DNA of 22,627 nucleotides from an uncultured Prevotella sp. (GCA_900553285.1 USCX01000012.1:1-22627); one strand, 5' to 3'. Positions 7,473 to 16,358 are shown, counted from the stretch's first letter. Notes: generated by a model not told the origin, from the sequence alone. Made by a program: numbers and translations.

Positions 7473-9104
7473 CTATTTCTTTTCTAAGGTTTGGAGTGGC
7501 GCTTCGCGGCGGATTTGTTTTTTCAGGGCCGTTCCGGCTGCTTTGGGCCGCCATTCGAACAGGTCATGTTTGTCGCGTGGTCGGATGTAGTCGAACCACG
7601 CGAAGTTTTCGAGCCTGAGTTTGCTGTCGGGAATGATGGAGACATCATAGAAGGTGCCTGTTGCTTCTGGAGTCCATATCTTTTTGAGTTTCCGGTTTTC
7701 CATGAACATCCGCAACAAACTTGTTTCCGTATAGTTCAGTCCGATGAGTGTGCTGTCTTCGTTGAGCGGGTAGTAGGTGACGTAAACGTTTCCCTCCGCC
7801 ATGTTTTCGTATATTTCTCCATTTCGGAAATAGGACTTCATGATTTGGCTGGTCACTTGGTTGTAGTGGATGCTGTCCAGCTGTTCCACAAGCAGGGCTT
7901 GGTTTTCAACGCGTACGCTGTCGATGGTGGAGTCATTGAGGAATATGTAGATTTCTTCGCCTAAGAGCTGTTGCTTATTATTCCAGACGATGGGGTCCCG
8001 GTACATGGCCATTCGGTGTACGCCGGTATTGTACACAAGGGAGTCGCACACCGCTTGAACGTCGGAGCGGTAGGCCCGCACATGGAAGTATCCGTGCAAA
8101 ACGCGATAGACAGAGTCCGTATCCATGTTGTAGGTGTAGAGACGAAGCGTGTCGGCATGAACGAATAGGGTATCCTTCAAATTGGAATAGTCTTTGAGCA
8201 GGGCGCTGTCTGTGGCGTAGGCTTGTCCCGTCAGCTCGTTGTATTGGCAGTATTCTCCTGTGAGTACATTTTTGTTCGCCTTATCGTCGTAGATTACGTT
8301 GCCGAAAGCTTTCATCATGCCGCTGGTCTTGTCGTACGATATGCTGTCGCCCACCATTTGACGGCTGTTCTTATTGGCCACAACCGAGCGATCCATCAGG
8401 CGTACGTTTTCAGAAGTCGTGTTGTAGAAGGCATGTTCTGTGTAGATGTTGTTCTCTTTGTCTTTGATGTTGGAAGGACCGAGCACCTCAGCCCATTTAG
8501 TCTGTGTGTTGTAGTGTAGTGTATCTGATTTGAGGTCAAATTTAGGATTGGTCAGGTGAACGTTGTAGTTGAATAGGGCTTCTTTTGTGTGAAGGAAGTA
8601 CTCCCCCCAGTCTGACGTCAATACGTTGTCGCCGTCGACCAGTTTGCCGCCTTCGAAAAAGTAACCTATGTTGTAGAGGCGGTCGTAGTTCAGGCTGTCA
8701 GTATAAAGTGTGGACTCGCGGTGCTTCATGACGACGTTCTTTCGCACTTGTGCCAGTTGCGTGTTGCCGTCATAGTAGAGGTAATCGCCGTGCAGGGAGA
8801 GGGTGTCCCCTTGGATGATTTTAACGTGTCCGAACGCTTCAACCGAATTGGTCGTTTCGTATTGGTAGGCGCTGTCGCAATACATTTGGATGCCGTTATG
8901 GAATAAATGCACGTTGCCTGTCAGAATGCGTGCGTCTGGGTTGAGAAACTGATTATGGCGCAAGTTGTCAGAGTGGATGAGCTCTACGATATCCTTGCTT
9001 GGTGCGTGCGGCCTTCGTTCCTGCGAGAAAGCACTGGCTTGGATAAGAAGAAAGCACATTCCTATCCAAGCCAATATAAGATAGAGGCGGTGATTGTCAA
9101 TCAC
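7473..9104 (-). CDS. OstA/LptA-like exported protein
   Basis: A 543-residue protein resembling Bacteroidetes OstA-like proteins (OstA_2 type), presumed periplasmic carriers in lipopolysaccharide transport comparable to LptA. The N-terminus is a signal peptide: a hydrophobic stretch at about 8-24 ending ASAFSQ. The mature part consists of repeated short beta-strand units rich in G-D, Y-D and N-V patterns (for example ARILTGNVHLFHNGIQMYCDS near 58-78, and later SLNYD and SISYD segments), as expected for a beta-jellyroll assembly. E. coli LptA is only about 185 residues, so this version is about three times longer and probably holds several jellyroll domains. It sits between the SurA-like gene (14 bp upstream) and mutL (11 bp downstream), fitting a shared transcript. 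The LPS role is inferred from family and context. Confidence 0.85.
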   Translation of the reverse strand: MIDNHRLYLILAWIGMCFLLIQASAFSQERRPHAPSKDIVELIHSDNLRHNQFLNPDARILTGNVHLFHNGIQMYCDSAYQYETTNSVEAFGHVKIIQGDTLSLHGDYLYYDGNTQLAQVRKNVVMKHRESTLYTDSLNYDRLYNIGYFFEGGKLVDGDNVLTSDWGEYFLHTKEALFNYNVHLTNPKFDLKSDTLHYNTQTKWAEVLGPSNIKDKENNIYTEHAFYNTTSENVRLMDRSVVANKNSRQMVGDSISYDKTSGMMKAFGNVIYDDKANKNVLTGEYCQYNELTGQAYATDSALLKDYSNLKDTLFVHADTLRLYTYNMDTDSVYRVLHGYFHVRAYRSDVQAVCDSLVYNTGVHRMAMYRDPIVWNNKQQLLGEEIYIFLNDSTIDSVRVENQALLVEQLDSIHYNQVTSQIMKSYFRNGEIYENMAEGNVYVTYYPLNEDSTLIGLNYTETSLLRMFMENRKLKKIWTPEATGTFYDVSIIPDSKLRLENFAWFDYIRPRDKHDLFEWRPKAAGTALKKQIRREAPLQTLEKK

Positions 9105-9118
9105 GTTGATGTCTTTTG

Positions 9119-10483
9119 TTATTTAGTCCATTCGGAATACTTCAGGTCGCAATCGGCTACCTCAGGGTTCATCCTGACGTATGTCGTTTTGATTTTGTCT
9201 TTAATCCATTGCTCGATGCGTTCTTCGCGACGCTTGGCTAAGACTTGGTCTTTGAGCAATTGGAAGTCTTCCTGCATATTAGCATGGTGGCGTTCGATGC
9301 GGTTTTTTACTTTAACGATGGCACATACTTTCTGTCCGCCGTTTTTGATGAGCGTGAATGGCTGAGAAATCGCACCTGTTTTGAGGGTGTCGACCACTTT
9401 TGCGACGTCCTGCGGCAGGTCCTGCATTTCGAAACGCGATGTCCGTGCTCCCATTTCTTGATCGACATTGACCATGATGCCATGGTTGTTGCGTGTATCT
9501 TTGTCGTCGGAGAGGAAAGCTGCTGCTTCGTCAAACGTAAATTTCCCTTCGCGCAGGTCGTTCGAAATCGAGTCTAAGCGAAGCATTGCTTTGTCAATTT
9601 CGCTTTGTGGTACCTCTGGCTTGAGCAGAATGTGGCGGACATTCACTTTGTCGCCTTGCCTTCCAATCAGTTGTATGATGTGGTAACCGTATTCAGTCTT
9701 GACGATTTTTGAGACTTTCTTGGGATCTGTCAAGCTGAAAGCCACGTTGGCAAATTCCGGTGCAAGTGCCGTACGGTTCATGTAGCCGAGTTCGCCTCCG
9801 TTGCGGGCGCTTCTGTCTTGCGAATAGAGCATGGCCAAGGTTGAAAATTCAGTTTCCCCCTCGTTGACGCGTCGGGCGTATTCGCGCAGTTGGTTCTCGA
9901 CGCGTTCGATTTCTTTTCGCGGAACGTCGGGAGTTTGAGTGATGATTTGTACTTCGACTTGTGTAGGAACAAGGGGAAGACTGTCTTCGGGTACATCTTT
10001 ATAGTATTGACGGACTTCGGCTGGTGTCACCTTGACGTTCTCTACGATTTTCTGCTGCATACGTTGGATGAGCAGGTTATTGCGTGCAGGCTCTTTCCAC
10101 ATCTCTCGGAGTTGGCGCATAGTCTTTTTCGTGAACTGTTCAATGCGTTCCGTCGAACCGAAATTCTGTAAGTATTGATTCTCGCGGAAGGTGACCTCAG
10201 ACAGGACCTCGCCATCCGTAACCTCGATACTGTCTATTTCTGATTGGTGCAAGAACAATTTCTGCACAGCAATCATCTCGGCTATCCGGCAGAATGGGTT
10301 GCCATCGAATTGTTGGCCACTCAGTTCTGCATTGAGTCGTTCGGCTTCTACGTCCGAGCGCAATATGGGGTCGTCGCCTACCACCCATATAACTTCGTCT
10401 ACGATGTTGTTCTGAGCTTTTCCTGGCATGCACAGCAGCGCCCCTGTGATGAGGGCGAAGCCCAATTCTCGTATATGCATCAT
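9119..10483 (-). CDS. SurA-like periplasmic peptidyl-prolyl isomerase
   Basis: A 454-residue parvulin-type chaperone/isomerase, presumably helping outer-membrane proteins fold in the periplasm. Residues 1-23 form a signal peptide ending PGKAQ. An N-terminal SurA-like chaperone region follows (about 25-165), then two PpiC-type domains: about 175-275, with ARNGGELGYMNR and the family ending YGYHIIQL (265-272), and about 280-390, beginning VNVRHILL (280-287). This is the domain plan of E. coli SurA (428 residues). The start ATG (10483-10481) overlaps the stop of the preceding gene as ATGA, so translation is probably coupled; a second ATG follows immediately. The OstA-like gene starts 14 bp downstream. 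Confidence 0.93.
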   Translation of the reverse strand: MMHIRELGFALITGALLCMPGKAQNNIVDEVIWVVGDDPILRSDVEAERLNAELSGQQFDGNPFCRIAEMIAVQKLFLHQSEIDSIEVTDGEVLSEVTFRENQYLQNFGSTERIEQFTKKTMRQLREMWKEPARNNLLIQRMQQKIVENVKVTPAEVRQYYKDVPEDSLPLVPTQVEVQIITQTPDVPRKEIERVENQLREYARRVNEGETEFSTLAMLYSQDRSARNGGELGYMNRTALAPEFANVAFSLTDPKKVSKIVKTEYGYHIIQLIGRQGDKVNVRHILLKPEVPQSEIDKAMLRLDSISNDLREGKFTFDEAAAFLSDDKDTRNNHGIMVNVDQEMGARTSRFEMQDLPQDVAKVVDTLKTGAISQPFTLIKNGGQKVCAIVKVKNRIERHHANMQEDFQLLKDQVLAKRREERIEQWIKDKIKTTYVRMNPEVADCDLKYSEWTK

Positions 10484-11913
10484 GGATGATTATTTACCGT
10501 TTTCAGAATGTCCTGGCTCACGTTGAACGAGTATTGCTTCCTAAGGCTTTCAATCCATTTTTCTTCAAGATCCTCCTGGTAATCGCTAAGAACTTCGCCT
10601 CGTACGTCGTTGAGAGTCTTTGGTTGTTTGAGCTTTTGGCCTGCAACTCCTACGTATTCGTATTCACTTGGGCGCTCAGCCTTGGGGCCGTCGAATACGA
10701 GCTCATCAACGTATTTGTTATCCCCTTTTTTATAGTAGCGGGGAATCAATACGTTGACACGTTGGGTGGAATCGGTGTTAAATGCTTTATTAACCGCGTC
10801 GAACCAAGTGTTGTCTTTTATCTTTCCGAGCATCTTGCGAACGGGCGCAATCAAGTTCTCGTCCGTGGCATAGAATAGGAATCCCTTGAAACGTGGTTCG
10901 GTCCACTTGTACTTTTTCTTGTTTTTCTTAAAGAATTTTCCGAGCCCCACGGAGTCTTGTGCGGCTTTATCCCATATTTTCCTTTTACTGATGTCGTAGA
11001 GAAGAAGGCCGTCGTAGTATTCCTGAACCAAGTATTTTAGGTTCGGGTTGTCGGCTAAGGCCTTTTGATAAATACTATCGATGACCATATCGCGCGTCAG
11101 GCGTCCGTTGGATGCCTGGATGATTTTTTGAATTGTGTGTTCGCCTGATTTTTCTTCTATGTCCTGGCGTTTAAGAGCCTGAACTATGGTCGGTTTCAGT
11201 TGGTCGTATGTTCCAATCGGGCGTCTGCCGTTCATGCGGATAATGTGGAAACCGATGGGAGTCTCGATAGGTTGTGAGGTCTCGCCGTCTTTCAGGGCAT
11301 AGGCAGCATCTTCAAATTCCTTGATAGTGGAGTGAGGGCCTATCCATGGCAGCTGTCCGCCTTTTGCCGCCGAACCTTTATCCTCTGAATACTGTTGGGC
11401 CAGCGTAGCAAAGTTTGCACCGCTTTTGAGCAGATTGGCTATCGAGTCAATGCGTTGTTTCTTCTGAGCCCTTAAACTGTCGGTTGCGTTCTGAGGAATT
11501 AGGAGGAATATGTGGGCCGGATGGATAAGGTCCTTCCCCTCCATACGTTTGATGAGGGTGTTGTAATAGCTGTGGGCAACGGAGTCGATATAGACAGTGT
11601 CCACCAACAGGGGCGTTAACTGCATGTCTCGGTAATTCTCAAACTCCTTGCGGAATGATTTTGTGGTGTCCAGCTTGGCGGCTAAGGCATCCTCCACTTT
11701 TAGTTTGTAGTTGATGAACATGTCCACGTAGTCGCTGAGGCTTGGATTGTCCGCTTTGTTTTGAGCATCGTGGTTCTTGTTGAATGAGTACTCAAACTCC
11801 GACCGTGTGATTTTCTTGCCGTTGATTTCCAAGAGAACAGGGTCGTCTATATTTTTGCCTGCCCCGTAGGAGCAGGCAAGGCATAAGGCGATGAGGCCAA
11901 GTATTTTCTTCAT
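10480..11913 (-). CDS. Parvulin-type peptidyl-prolyl isomerase (PpiC domain)
   Basis: A 477-residue exported isomerase, first of a tandem pair. The ATG at 11913 is chosen because it opens a signal peptide (MKKILGLIALCLACSYGAG); the open frame upstream runs over guaB in another frame and is not real. Residues about 28-125 form the N-terminal helical region (INGKKITRSEFEYSFNKN). A clear PpiC domain spans about 129-230, with HPAHIFLLIP, AAKGGQLPWIG and the closing GFHIIRMNGRRP (221-232). A second, more degenerate parvulin-like part may cover about 350-440, including a lysine-rich stretch FFKKNKKKYKW. The Cys residues at 11 and 14 do not fit a lipobox well. It lies 19 bp after guaB and overlaps the next isomerase gene by 4 bp. 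Confidence 0.9.
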   Translation of the reverse strand: MKKILGLIALCLACSYGAGKNIDDPVLLEINGKKITRSEFEYSFNKNHDAQNKADNPSLSDYVDMFINYKLKVEDALAAKLDTTKSFRKEFENYRDMQLTPLLVDTVYIDSVAHSYYNTLIKRMEGKDLIHPAHIFLLIPQNATDSLRAQKKQRIDSIANLLKSGANFATLAQQYSEDKGSAAKGGQLPWIGPHSTIKEFEDAAYALKDGETSQPIETPIGFHIIRMNGRRPIGTYDQLKPTIVQALKRQDIEEKSGEHTIQKIIQASNGRLTRDMVIDSIYQKALADNPNLKYLVQEYYDGLLLYDISKRKIWDKAAQDSVGLGKFFKKNKKKYKWTEPRFKGFLFYATDENLIAPVRKMLGKIKDNTWFDAVNKAFNTDSTQRVNVLIPRYYKKGDNKYVDELVFDGPKAERPSEYEYVGVAGQKLKQPKTLNDVRGEVLSDYQEDLEEKWIESLRKQYSFNVSQDILKTVNNHP

Positions 11914-11932
11914 AAGTGAGAGGTTCGTTGAT

Positions 11933-13411
11933 TTATTCAGGACGGCTGTAATTGGGAGCCTCGCTGGTGATTGTGATGTCGTGTGGGTGGCTTTCGAGCA
12001 CGCCGGCGTTTGTGATGCGGGTGAACTTTGCGTTATGGAGTGCCTCGATTGTGGCGGCGCCGCAGTAGCCCATGCCGGAGCGCAGACCTCCGACGAGCTG
12101 GTAGATGACTTCCTGAACGGCACCTTTATAAGGAACGCGGCCAGCGATGCCTTCGGGAACAAGTTTTTTTGCGTCGACGACGGACGATTGGAAATAGCGG
12201 TCTTTTGAGCCGTTTTCCATGGCTTCAAGTGACCCCATGCCTCGGTACGTCTTGAATTTGCGACCGTTGAAGATAATTGTTTCGCCCGGCGATTCTTCCG
12301 TACCTGCCACGAGTGAGCCCACCATCACACAGTCGCCGCCTGCGGCCAGCGCTTTGACAATGTCGCCTGAGTAGCGCAGGCCACCGTCGGCGATGAGGGG
12401 AATGCCCGTTCCTTCAAGGGCGCGCGAAACGTCGTAGATGGCTGAGAGTTGAGGTACACCGACACCGGCGACAACCCGTGTCGTGCAGATGGAGCCCGGG
12501 CCAATGCCCACTTTTATGGCGTCGGCGCCTGCTTCGGCAAGCATCTTGGCCGCATCGCCTGTGGCGACGTTTCCGACCACGATGTCAACGTCTTTGAAGC
12601 TGGATTTGGCTTCGCGCAGTTTTTCGATTACGAATTTCGAATGCCCATGTGCTGTGTCGATGACAATGGCGTCTACACCCGCTTTGATGAGGGCTTCCAT
12701 GCGTTGCAGGGTGTCGTTGGTGACGCCCACGCCGGCGGCGACACGAAGTCGGCCCTTTTCGTCTTTGCAGGCCATGGGTTTATCTTTGGCCTTCGTAATG
12801 TCCTTATAGGTAATAAGTCCTACCAATCGTCCCTCACGATCTACTACCGGGAGTTTTTCAATCTTGTTTTCCTGCAAAATCTGTGAGGCAGCTGCCAGAT
12901 CCGTTTGCTGAGTAGTGGTCACGAGGTGTTCGCTCGTCATGACCTCATCGATGTGTTTCTCCATGTCACGCTCGAAACGTAAATCGCGGTTAGTCACAAT
13001 GCCAACCAATTTACGGTCGTCGTCTACTACGGGGATGCCGCCGATGTGGTATTCACTCATCAACTGGAGTGCGTCGCGAACAGTCTTGCCTCTTTGGATG
13101 GTGACGGGGTCATAGATCATGCCGTTTTCAGCACGCTTGACGATGGCTACCTGTCTGGCTTGTTCTTCGATTGACATGTTCTTGTGGATGACGCCGATTC
13201 CGCCTTCGCGGGCGATGGCAATAGCCATAGGCGCTTCGGTGACGGTGTCCATGGCGGCCGTAACGAATGGCACTTTCAGTTCGATGTGCCGCGAGAATCG
13301 TGTAGTGAGCGTCACTGTACGCGGAAGGACTTCGGAATAAGCAGGAACCAGAAGGACGTCGTCGAAGGTTAAACCGTCCATCACAATTTTGTCAGCAATA
13401 AATGATCTCAT
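11933..13411 (-). CDS. guaB: Inosine-5'-monophosphate dehydrogenase
   Basis: Oxidises IMP to XMP with NAD, the committed step of guanine nucleotide synthesis. The 492 residues are the typical full length. The order is N-terminal barrel part (DGLTFDDVLLVPAYSEVLP, 12-30), paired CBS domains (about 95-205) that may bind adenine or guanine nucleotides, and the second barrel half with IDTAHGHS (251-258). The catalytic loop is GPGSICTTR, with the nucleophile Cys309. The flap carries YRGMGS and the later KDRYF, and the monovalent-cation and IMP sites look intact. The ATG at 13411 follows a -7 box. It heads the five-gene minus-strand run ending in mutL; the link to envelope genes is a matter of gene order, not of an obvious common function. 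Confidence 0.97.
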   Translation of the reverse strand: MRSFIADKIVMDGLTFDDVLLVPAYSEVLPRTVTLTTRFSRHIELKVPFVTAAMDTVTEAPMAIAIAREGGIGVIHKNMSIEEQARQVAIVKRAENGMIYDPVTIQRGKTVRDALQLMSEYHIGGIPVVDDDRKLVGIVTNRDLRFERDMEKHIDEVMTSEHLVTTTQQTDLAAASQILQENKIEKLPVVDREGRLVGLITYKDITKAKDKPMACKDEKGRLRVAAGVGVTNDTLQRMEALIKAGVDAIVIDTAHGHSKFVIEKLREAKSSFKDVDIVVGNVATGDAAKMLAEAGADAIKVGIGPGSICTTRVVAGVGVPQLSAIYDVSRALEGTGIPLIADGGLRYSGDIVKALAAGGDCVMVGSLVAGTEESPGETIIFNGRKFKTYRGMGSLEAMENGSKDRYFQSSVVDAKKLVPEGIAGRVPYKGAVQEVIYQLVGGLRSGMGYCGAATIEALHNAKFTRITNAGVLESHPHDITITSEAPNYSRPE

Positions 13412-13434
13412 GAGGGTAGTAATTTTATTGCACG

Positions 13435-13442
13435 CAAATTTA
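13435..13442 (-). promoter_or_regulatory. Predicted promoter -7 box for the guaB run
   Basis: TAAATTTG on the minus strand matches TAnnTTTG and ends 23 nt before the guaB ATG. No TTTG is seen at the ideal -33 distance. No other comparable box was noticed in the short gaps downstream, so this may drive all five genes through mutL. Confidence 0.5.
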
Positions 13443-13520
13443 CAAGTTTCTGCGTAATCTGCCGCACATCCGGGGGACTATTTTGTTTTTTTAGTCTTCC
13501 GCGCGTGCCGTTTTACACAT

Positions 13521-13557
13521 GGCGGCCCTTTGCTTCTCCTTAGTGCAAAGGGCCGCC
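13521..13557 (-). terminator. Hairpin after the S41 peptidase gene
   Basis: GGCGGCCCTTTGC (13521-13533) pairs perfectly over 13 bp with 13545-13557 across an 11-nt loop. It lies 6 bp past the peptidase stop and upstream of the guaB promoter. No T run follows on the minus strand, so termination strength is uncertain, but position and stem fit a terminator. Confidence 0.6.
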
Positions 13558-13563
13558 GGCGGC

Positions 13564-15054
13564 TTAATGAATGCGTTTCCCGAGTTCTTTCAAGGCGGCT
13601 TCCAGCTGGATGTCTTTATTTTGGCGGACTGATTCCAGCGTGACGGGCACCAGAATGTCCGGTTCGATGCCTTTGCCCACAAATTCGCGCCCGTCTGGAT
13701 AAGTGTCTTTCTTCGTGCATATCTGGCAGGAGAGCCCCGGGATGAGGTCTATGAAAATGGGATTGCCCGTGCTTCCGTTGGTGGGTTCGCCCACCTGGAA
13801 GAAGTTAGGCAGTTGGTCGGCATAGATCAGGAAGTCCTCGCACGCTGAGGCTGTGTTGCTGTTCGTCAGTACGGCCACGGGGATTTCAGTGTAGGGGTGG
13901 CTTGCCGCGAAATTGGCTGTCATCGCCCCGCCGTCATACATGGCCAGGTCGTGGGCATGGAGGTAGCATTTCTTCTGGTATTCGTTGCCCACCGTGTCCT
14001 GCGGTTGCAGGCCGTCGGGCCGGGACGGGCTTTTCCCGCCCCACGAGGCATAGGCCGGCAAGTAGCATCGCGTAAACCAGCGTGAGCCGTCGAGGTGGTT
14101 TTTGGGCGTGAAGTGCGAGATGATATATGCGCCACGGCTCGAATTGCCGCCCCCGTTGTTCCGCAGGTCGATGATGACTACTTTGGCCCGCTTTCTGATT
14201 TCGGGGAACACTTCGTCGAGGCGTCTTAGGATTTTGTCGTCATTGAGGGTGCCGATGCGGATGTACGCAATGTCTTTCCTGGGCCACGTGTGTTCAAAGC
14301 CGACCCTCTTGTCGCACCATGCGAGGCCGGGGAGCGAAACGGCCGGGCTGTAAGGCGCTCCGCTGCCGTTGGTCAGCCGCAGGGTTTTCAGTTCTTTCCC
14401 GACGCGGAAGGTCACGTCGCGCGTGGTGCCTTCCAGCGCTTGAAGCATGAACGCGGTGGCCCGTTCCAGTCTCACATGGGGCGCGGACGCCGGGATGTAT
14501 GGCATTTTGTTCGTCCGCAGGTATTCGTCGGCCGGGATGCTGTCGACGGCCACCACTTCGGAGCCGAGCGGGATTTCACCGGCATGGTCTGAGTCTATGC
14601 CCACCACGATAGGATGGCCCTCCACCCGTTTGATCCATAGCGTGATGCCGTTGAGGAAGTAGTTGGTCGTGACATTACGGTTGAAATGTGACGAGTCGTG
14701 GTATATCATGGTGTGACCGTCTTCGAGGAAGGCACAGAAGCGTTGCATCAGATGGATGAAGTCGATGTCGTCCGGGCTTTTCATCACCTGCGGCAGCATG
14801 GCTCGGTAGAGTGAGTCCCAGCGCTCGTTGCCGACCTTGTACATGTAGACGAAATTCCGCCGGGCTTCCATCCAGAACTTGCTGTAAGCGTAGAGCTTTT
14901 CTTCGACGGTCCACGGTGTTGCCGCTTCGCTTCGGGCGCGGGCCGGCGTGTGTGGCGCGAACAGGGCGGCCATCAGGCAGACTGGCAGGACGCTTTTTGC
15001 GAGGCTGTGCGGCATGGCGCAGCGCAGGCGTTGTTTGAAGTTTGTGTGTTTCAT
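13564..15054 (-). CDS. Exported S41-family (tail-specific) peptidase
   Basis: A 496-residue serine peptidase of family S41 (C-terminal processing peptidase type). The N-terminus has a positively charged stretch and a hydrophobic segment (about 19-33) ending near TPARARSEA, a signal peptide; an internal Met14 could be an alternative start. Characteristic segments are EDGHTMIYH (111-119), a possible degenerate PDZ-like part with PLGSEVVAVDSIPADEYL (162-179), VVIIDLRNNGGGNSSRG (292-308), and NSNTASACEDF (398-408) with Ser403 as the expected nucleophile, then GEPTNGSTGNP (422-432). The substrate is unknown; the absence of membrane anchors suggests a periplasmic or secreted enzyme. It stands alone, with its own promoter box and downstream hairpin. 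It is somewhat more GC-rich than the isomerase genes nearby. Confidence 0.9.
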   Translation of the reverse strand: MKHTNFKQRLRCAMPHSLAKSVLPVCLMAALFAPHTPARARSEAATPWTVEEKLYAYSKFWMEARRNFVYMYKVGNERWDSLYRAMLPQVMKSPDDIDFIHLMQRFCAFLEDGHTMIYHDSSHFNRNVTTNYFLNGITLWIKRVEGHPIVVGIDSDHAGEIPLGSEVVAVDSIPADEYLRTNKMPYIPASAPHVRLERATAFMLQALEGTTRDVTFRVGKELKTLRLTNGSGAPYSPAVSLPGLAWCDKRVGFEHTWPRKDIAYIRIGTLNDDKILRRLDEVFPEIRKRAKVVIIDLRNNGGGNSSRGAYIISHFTPKNHLDGSRWFTRCYLPAYASWGGKSPSRPDGLQPQDTVGNEYQKKCYLHAHDLAMYDGGAMTANFAASHPYTEIPVAVLTNSNTASACEDFLIYADQLPNFFQVGEPTNGSTGNPIFIDLIPGLSCQICTKKDTYPDGREFVGKGIEPDILVPVTLESVRQNKDIQLEAALKELGKRIH

Positions 15055-15099
15055 AGTGTAGATGTGAGGAGGTTAGTGTGCCTTTCTTTCTCTCTGTGC

Positions 15100-15107
15100 C
15101 AAATTTA
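15100..15107 (-). promoter_or_regulatory. Predicted S41 peptidase promoter -7 box
   Basis: TAAATTTG on the minus strand fits TAnnTTTG and lies 45 nt before the ATG at 15054. The -33 region is not recognisable. Confidence 0.5.
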
Positions 15108-15237
15108 GAGAAGAACGACGAAATGAACGAGGACGGGTATGTTGTTTTTTGTTAACAGAATTTCATGCTTCCCGCTGCCGGCCCGTAAAACTTAGTCGCC
15201 TACCCATGAAAACGGGCGGCGTCCCAGAAAATTCTGT

Positions 15238-15265
15238 CGGCGTCCTGGGAATGACGGAGACGCCG
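15238..15265 (-). terminator. Possible terminator of the minus-strand glycosyltransferase
   Basis: CGGCGTC (15238-15244) and GACGCCG (15259-15265) form a 7-bp stem with a 14-nt loop, about 30 bp past the stop at 15297. On the minus strand a short TTTT follows. An overlapping alternative pairing TCCCAG/CTGGGA exists nearby, so the fold is ambiguous. The rest of this 240-bp spacer shows nothing further. Confidence 0.35.
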
Positions 15266-15296
15266 GCAGGTTTCCGTGCGCGGCTGACGGGATGCC

Positions 15297-16307
15297 TCAA
15301 CGCGCGGGCAGGCCTTTCAGGCGGTGGACCACCCGTTGGAGCCGGCCGTAGAGCCCGGCTTCGATGCAGAACAGGGGAAAGGAGCGGCGGAAGGGGATGT
15401 AGCCGAACTTATGCAGTGTTTTCCTGTCGACAAGGTGCAGTTCCGTGTCTGCCCAGTGCGCGCGGATTTTCTGTCTGATCAGCCGGTTCTCGTCGGGTCC
15501 GAACGCCGAAAGGTGGCGTCGCCAGTATCCGTAAGCCTCTACGATGAGGCACCAGCGGTGGGTTTCTTGTAGCCTCATGATGTCCTCGTCCACGTTTTCG
15601 CCGCGCAACTGCTTTTTCATGCTCAGTGCGGCGTCCAGACGGTCGAAGTAGCGGATGCTGCACCGCCGGGTGGTCGACTTGTCGTGTTGCCGGTAATAGT
15701 ACTGACCATCGGACAGCCGCACTTTCCGGCAATGGAGAAAGTGGATTCGCGTTGTGTTGTCGTCGCTATAAAGTCGGCAACTGTCGTCGAACGGATATCG
15801 TTGGTGGATTTCACGCCGGACGAGGTAAAGCCCGTGCAGTGTCCAGTTCATGCTGAGGCGGAAGGCTTCGCGCCCGGTGAAGCAGTCGCCGGTGGCGGTG
15901 TGGGGATATGGGACGTAGTGCCCCGAGGACTGATAATAATAAATGAGTTTGAAAAGGGCCGCGTCGGTATCCGGCGTGATGGTTGCCGCGGTGTAGGCCC
16001 GGGCCAGGGCGTCGGGGGCCAGCCAGTCGTCGCTGTCCACCATGGTCACAAATTCGCCGTCTGCCCGTGTCAGGCCGTAGTTTCGGGCGCAGGCTTGTCC
16101 TTTGTTGGTGGTGTGGCGAAGCAGCAGGATGCGCGCATCCTGTCGGGCATAGCGCTCTATGATGTGAGGTGTGTGGTCTGTCGATGCGTCGTCGATACAG
16201 ATAATCTGTATGTCTCGTAGTGTCTGGTGGGTGAGCGAGTCCAGGCATTGTGCGATGTAGCCTTCGGTGTTGTACGCAGCGACTAATATGGAGACTTTAT
16301 GGGGCAT
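15297..16307 (-). CDS. Glycosyltransferase family 2 (GT-A fold)
   Basis: A 336-residue inverting-type family-2 glycosyltransferase that would move a sugar from a nucleotide-sugar to a glycan acceptor at the cytoplasmic face of the inner membrane. The N-terminal domain is typical: VSILVAAYN (5-13), the nucleotide-binding IDDAST (38-43), NKGQACARNYGL (68-79) and the metal-binding DSDD (91-94). The second half carries YSDDNTTRIHFLHC (about 180-193), where family members often have the catalytic acid, and SDGQYYYRQHDKSTT, a pattern common in Bacteroidetes LPS and capsule enzymes. No membrane segment is seen. Sugar and acceptor cannot be deduced. It is divergent from the other three glycosyltransferases across a 112-bp gap that could hold shared regulation. 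Confidence 0.9.
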   Translation of the reverse strand: MPHKVSILVAAYNTEGYIAQCLDSLTHQTLRDIQIICIDDASTDHTPHIIERYARQDARILLLRHTTNKGQACARNYGLTRADGEFVTMVDSDDWLAPDALARAYTAATITPDTDAALFKLIYYYQSSGHYVPYPHTATGDCFTGREAFRLSMNWTLHGLYLVRREIHQRYPFDDSCRLYSDDNTTRIHFLHCRKVRLSDGQYYYRQHDKSTTRRCSIRYFDRLDAALSMKKQLRGENVDEDIMRLQETHRWCLIVEAYGYWRRHLSAFGPDENRLIRQKIRAHWADTELHLVDRKTLHKFGYIPFRRSFPLFCIEAGLYGRLQRVVHRLKGLPAR

Positions 16308-16358
16308 GTCGGGCCGGTTGTGAAGCGGTTAGTGAAGGCTTTGTGCCTCTTTCTTACG

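Noticed and set aside
7462..7554. N-terminal extension of MutL by 31 residues
   Set aside because: It overlaps the end of the OstA-like gene, and the family N-terminus begins at the ATG at 7461.
11914..12228. N-terminal extension of the first isomerase by 105 residues
   Set aside because: It overlaps the end of guaB antiframe on the same strand, has Ser/Thr/Ala-rich nonsense composition, and hides the obvious signal peptide at 11913.
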